Shown here piece after piece: positions 8,947 to 12,143 of a DNA stretch of 12,143 nt. Position 1 is the stretch's first letter, and each line of letters begins with the position of its first letter. Under the pieces are notes generated by a model. The model ran no database searches, was not told where the DNA came from, and worked only from the letters and a program-made list of their open reading frames with translations. The position numbers and the translations under genes were made by a program. The stretch comes from Isohypsibius dastychi (Eukaryota > Tardigrada > Eutardigrada > Parachela > Isohypsibiidae), in the NCBI GenBank assembly GCA_034696485.1, contig JAQIWT010001155.1, positions 1 through 12,143 on the forward strand, read 5' to 3'.

Positions 8947-9624
8947 TCACCCTCTGGTTACCTTTCCTGATCCGTACTGTTGTACATTAACCGCGGCAGC
9001 GCCGTGGTAAATGACTTTTCCCGATCCGCCAACATTCCCGGTTAAAGCTCTAATAACGTAGATATGCAGCTTCCCGGATCCATTCACCGCGACATCTGCT
9101 ATGCCAACTTTGAAGCTCTCACCCATGACCTTCGAAGATTCTCCTACGGTGATGTCGGCCTTTCCCGAATCTCCGGTCACAGTCACGACGCTGGATCCAC
9201 TAGCTACCACTGAGACATTTTTGACCCCTTGGAGGCTTACTGATGCTCTACTGCTCCCACTGGTCATAATCGCCATATCCGGGCTGCGAAGTAGCGTCAG
9301 TACCTCCAAGACGCTTGAACCGCTTGTCTCAACAATGTTGATCTCTTTGGCGACGATAGTGATACGGACAGGACGTGGAACGTAAGTCAGCCCTTGGTAC
9401 CGTATCTGAAGTATTCCTTTCTCTACGATCGTCTGAATATTCGACAGAATATCTCCGGTAGGAGCATCGATGATGACATTCTCTTCTGATCCAAGAGAAG
9501 CTGTTACTATGAAGTTGTCGGATACGCTGATCCCTTTGAACCCAGTTACCTGCCGAGTCACCGTAATAGCTCTAGCATAATCAGAAAGGAGAACAGTGAG
9601 GAAGATCAGTAGTTTCAGAAACAT
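8947..9624 (-). CDS. Secreted GIN-domain (DUF2807) protein of bacterial type, apparently intronless
   Basis: The product has 225 residues from ATG 9624. Residues 1-19 (MFLKLLIFLTVLLSDYARA) form a clear signal peptide, which decides the start; the frame stays open further upstream into the MITE but that extension has no signal sequence. The rest is a beta-helix-like protein with recurring SGSS/GSGK turns: ETSGSS (about 99), MTSGSS (120), VASGSS (140), VNGSGK (180), VGGSGK (199), QYGSGK (217). The section GGSGKVIYHGAAAVNVQQYG is the standard end of the putative auto-transporter adhesin head GIN domain (Pfam DUF2807), which is abundant in Bacteroidetes. Its molecular role is unknown; a secreted or surface-binding role is inference. 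It has no visible intron, in contrast to its neighbours. A decayed relative lies at 7800-8178. Bacterial origin is a candidate only, as some eukaryotes carry the family. Confidence 0.85.
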   Translation of the reverse strand: MFLKLLIFLTVLLSDYARAITVTRQVTGFKGISVSDNFIVTASLGSEENVIIDAPTGDILSNIQTIVEKGILQIRYQGLTYVPRPVRITIVAKEINIVETSGSSVLEVLTLLRSPDMAIMTSGSSRASVSLQGVKNVSVVASGSSVVTVTGDSGKADITVGESSKVMGESFKVGIADVAVNGSGKLHIYVIRALTGNVGGSGKVIYHGAAAVNVQQYGSGKVTRG

Positions 9625-9665
9625 GTTTGTAAAACTGTGTGGATGAGCTGTAAGGAGACACCGTA

Positions 9666-9818
9666 CTCTGTTCTGCCGAAAAAGTGCACCCTCTTTTTGC
9701 TGCACCAAGTGGCTCACCAAGTGTGCAGCTGAAGGGTGCACCCGGGGCTTACACATGCTATGTATGGTGAGCCCATCGACTAAACAAAAAGGGGGTGCAC
9801 TTTTTCGGCAGAACAGAG
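9666..9818. mobile_element. MITE: 153 bp hairpin element with TA flanks (Tc1/mariner-like)
   Basis: The inverted repeats 9663-9699 and 9785-9821 match at 36 of 37 positions (CTCTGTTCTGCCGAAAAAGT inward). They are flanked by TA on both sides (9664-9665 and 9819-9820), so the element proper is 9666-9818 with TA as target duplication. Inner inverted copies TGGCTCACCA (9710-9719) and TGGTGAGCCCA (9765-9775), and a central palindrome GGGTGCACCC (9734-9743), make almost the whole element self-complementary. It has no coding capacity. The TA target and hairpin form suggest a non-autonomous Tc1/mariner relative. It lies 41 bp upstream of the GIN-gene ATG, so it sits in that gene's promoter or 5' UTR. 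Confidence 0.85.
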
Positions 9819-9851
9819 TACTGTAGATATGTGTGAGGCCGTTGAGATATC

Positions 9852-9896
9852 TGATTCAGCCGAATTGCCCTGCTAGTCGTAATTTCCTGCCCGACC
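9852..9896. repeat. Diverged dispersed repeat, copy B (pairs with 3171-3214)
   Basis: It shares the blocks AGCC, AATT, CTG, TAGTCGT, TCCTG and CCGACC with copy A, in the same order. Its ends are unclear. Confidence 0.3.
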
Positions 9897-11145
9897 CACA
9901 AAAAGGCTTTTATCAAAACCATCTTGACAAAAGAGCCGGAGAAATGTGGCCATACCACCGGGGACGAAGGGCGATCCTCAAATGCCCGTTATAGCCAGCG
10001 CAGTTTCCGTAAATATCCTGTTTGCAAAGATCGTAGAGATTCCATTGGCTTTTCCCGACAGGGAAGATTTTTAGAATTGTACTTTGCCTTACTGTATGTG
10101 TGGTAACTTAGATGAACTCACTATAATGCATCGATGAAAGACAACGCATAGTGATTGACAAACTGCCAGAAAGAAACACTCTCGCTTCTCAGCAATAATA
10201 AAACCAATGCGCACACGCACAGCTCCATTGAAACGAATAGGCCAGTCAGAACGTCCAATTTCAATAGATCTTTAGTGCTGTATGTATTATGAGTTCTGAA
10301 TGATATAACAATTATCATGGACTATCATTGAACTTCAGGCCTCAGAGATCTCTTGCGATTTAAGTTTAAGTCCTCATCTCTGATTTGCTATTTATTTTCA
10401 AAGTATGAAATAAAATAATGAAATAATGTTTTAATATCATGAGAAACAAACATTTCCTCAAATGACAGAATATTAAAATAATTTACAGTACCAATGATGA
10501 AAGAGCACCAATATTAATGATTCAATGATTTTGAATAATGAAATACTGCTGATTTTTTAAAACACTAAGATATTACAATATGGTTGATCAGTCGTAATGC
10601 ACACTCCGAGGTTAGAACATGTTTGAGAAATCGAAAAGGCTTTTTTAAGATTAAGATGCATGCTCCATGACATTATCACAATAGGAAACTATCCAATCAA
10701 TCAGAATGATCTTTCCAAGCGAATCATTTTTGCGCAAATTCTGGAGAATCCGCATGTATAACGATCGTAGGTCCATTCTGGAGAGTGGCACACAGATCGC
10801 AAAACAGTGATTGGTGAATGAAAAATTCAGAAACCCTCTTGGGATGAAACGTTTTCCCACATTGATTTGAATGAACTTGGAAAAATGTCTCACAGTGGTG
10901 ATGTTGTTTGGAAGCGTGTTAGCGTTCAACATTTCGACGAAAGTGTAAAAACCCCCATGTTGAAGAGAACGACGAAATATGCAAAAGCATGACGATCATC
11001 GTTGTTTCGCATTTAGCGATTATTTGGTTCACACTTCAGTTCAACAGGACAGAAGTTGCAAGGTGCGTACTAGACTTCGTTAACTGGTGAACTACCGTAG
11101 TTCGTCCTGAACATGTCCATGACAATCCGCTCGAAGTTTACCAGA
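9897..11145. other. Intergenic DNA, AT-rich centre, no assigned gene
   Basis: The stretch 10340-10590 is AT-rich, with ATAATGAAATAAT-type near-repeats. Minus-strand 10932-10651 is an open 93-codon frame (MLNANTLPNNITTVRHFSK and onward) that I do not recognise; it has no clear splice partners. Minus-strand 10318-10121 is a 65-codon frame with a hydrophobic stretch (MELCVCALVLLLL) and no family match. Both may be chance frames. At 11089-11103, GAACTA-CCG-TAGTTC is a small inverted repeat just before the minisatellite, and 11081-11094 holds one reverse-oriented copy of the minisatellite motif (AACTGGTGAACT). Confidence 0.4.
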
Positions 11146-11149
11146 TCTC

Positions 11150-11990
11150 ACCGATTCACCGTGGGTCATCGGAGCACCGTGGTTCACCAGTTCAACGAGG
11201 TTCACCAGTTCACCAGTCCACTGTGGTTCACCGGTTCACCAGTTCACGTGTGGTTCACCAGTTCACTGTGGTTCACCAGTTCACTGTGGTTCACCAGTTC
11301 ACTGTGGTTCACCAGTTCACCAGTTCACGGTGGTTCACCAGTTCACCAGTTCACTGTGGTTCACCAGTTCTCCAGTTCACTGTGGTTCACCAGTTCACCA
11401 GTTCACCAGTTCACCAGTTCACGGTGGTTCACCAGTTCACCAGTTCACGGTGGTTCACCAGTTCACCAGTTCACTGTGGTTCACCAGTTCACTGTGGTTC
11501 ACCAGTTCACCAGTTCACTGTGGTTCACCAGTTCACCAGTTCACGTGTGGTTTACCAGTTCACGGTGGTTCACCAGTTCACTGCGATTTACCAGTTCACT
11601 GTGGTTCACCAGTTCACTGTGGTTCACCATTTCACCAGTTCACTGTGGTTCACCAGTTCACTGTGGTTCACCAGTTCACCAGTTCACGTGTGGTTTACCA
11701 GTTCACGGTGGTTCACCAGTTCACTGCGATTTACCAGTTCACTGTGGTTCACCAGTTCAACGAGGTTCACCAGTTCACTGTGGTTCACCAGTTCACTGTG
11801 GTTCACCAGTTCACTGTGGTTCACCAGTTCACTGTGGTTCACCAGTTCACGGTGATTCACCAGTGAACCACAGTTCTATCAGTTCACTGTGGTTCACCAG
11901 TTCACTGTGGTTCACCAGTTCACCGGGTTATCCAGTGTTCACAAGTCCACCAAATCCCGTCAGACTTCACCAGTTCATCGCGCTTTGCGG
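11150..11990 (+). repeat. GTTCAC minisatellite (8 bp + 10 bp units, 18 bp composite)
   Basis: About 0.8 kb is built from GTTCACCA (8) and GTTCACTGTG (10), most often joined as the 18-mer GTTCACCAGTTCACTGTG. Variants include CACGGTG, CACGTGTG, CACTGCGATTTACCA and CAACGAG forms. The core is very regular from about 11173 to 11925 and degrades at both ends. A higher-order copy is visible: the segment from about 11542 recurs 143 bp later from about 11685, including GTGTGGTTTACC and CTGCGATTTACC variants. All three plus-strand frames stay open because the unit holds no stop in any of them, so the long FTSSLW/VHQFTV/SPVHCG reading frames are products of the repeat rather than evidence of a protein. 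One unit near 11856-11867 (TTCACCAGTGAA) is locally inverted. Confidence 0.95.
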
Positions 11991-12143
11991 GTTCATTAGA
12001 GTTAATCACTTTGAAGCCGGTATTCACTTTGATTGAATTGAATGCACGACATCAACGCGGTTGGAGCGAGACATGATGCTGGTTAGGACAAGAACTGTGT
12101 TTTGAGGTATTTGCTGAGAACATTGGAACAAGTCAACATGAGA
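11991..12143. other. Right edge, nothing recognised
   Basis: The sequence returns to ordinary composition after the minisatellite. No open frame or repeat is supported. Confidence 0.4.

Noticed and set aside
9625-9756. N-terminal extension of the GIN protein to an upstream start at 9756
   Set aside because: The extension is encoded by the MITE and would bury the signal peptide, which begins at ATG 9624.
9924-10318. 60-65 codon open frames on both strands
   Set aside because: They are short, have no family resemblance, and one is only generically hydrophobic.
11150-11990. CRISPR-like array
   Set aside because: There are no distinct spacers, the units are contiguous and variable, and the surrounding genes are intron-bearing animal genes.
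11113-12036. Long plus-strand open frames (up to 307 codons) rich in FTSSLW, VHQFTV and SPVHCG
   Set aside because: All three frames are open because the repeat unit has no stop; subunits of 8 and 10 bp move the sequence between frames, so no single frame is preserved.

Overview
The window looks like nuclear DNA of a small invertebrate animal. Genes carry short spliceosomal GT-AG introns (about 51-240 bp, one of 1,023 bp). There is a piece of Notch extracellular domain, a complete animal-type aromatic amino acid decarboxylase, retrotransposon debris, a short inverted-repeat transposon and a long minisatellite. Two genes (a fungal-looking secreted lactonase and a bacterial-looking GIN-domain protein) suggest an animal that carries laterally acquired genes. 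A tardigrade would fit, but the sequence alone does not prove the lineage.

Layout from left to right. 1-332: a 5'-truncated retroelement C-terminal fragment on the minus strand, running off the left edge. 666-2423: a partial plus-strand Notch-family gene with three spliced exons (end of LNR-A, LNR-B, LNR-C, NOD, NODP), whose frame stops just before the expected transmembrane helix. 2424-3426: no convincing gene. 3434-4776: a minus-strand two-exon SMP-30/gluconolactonase of 367 residues with a signal peptide. 5214-7397: a minus-strand nine-exon aromatic-L-amino-acid decarboxylase of 483 residues that splices into one uninterrupted frame. 7800-8178: a decayed GIN-domain copy. 8440-8600: a decayed copy of decarboxylase exon 1. 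8947-9624: an intact, apparently intronless, secreted GIN-domain (DUF2807) gene. 9666-9818: a hairpin MITE just upstream of that gene's start. 9819-11145: AT-rich intergenic DNA with weak ORFs. 11150-11990: a GTTCAC-based minisatellite. The last 150 bases show nothing recognisable.

The most informative pattern is the minus-strand order GIN gene, decarboxylase exon-1 relic, GIN relic, decarboxylase gene. It reads as an old tandem duplication of a [GIN + decarboxylase] unit in which the inner copies decayed and the outer ones stayed intact. The decarboxylase keeps every catalytic residue I can place (H192, D271, H302, K303, Y332), but several residues lining the substrate pocket differ from the vertebrate enzyme. 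The GIN protein, decarboxylase and lactonase lie head to tail on one strand; whether they act together cannot be told from sequence.
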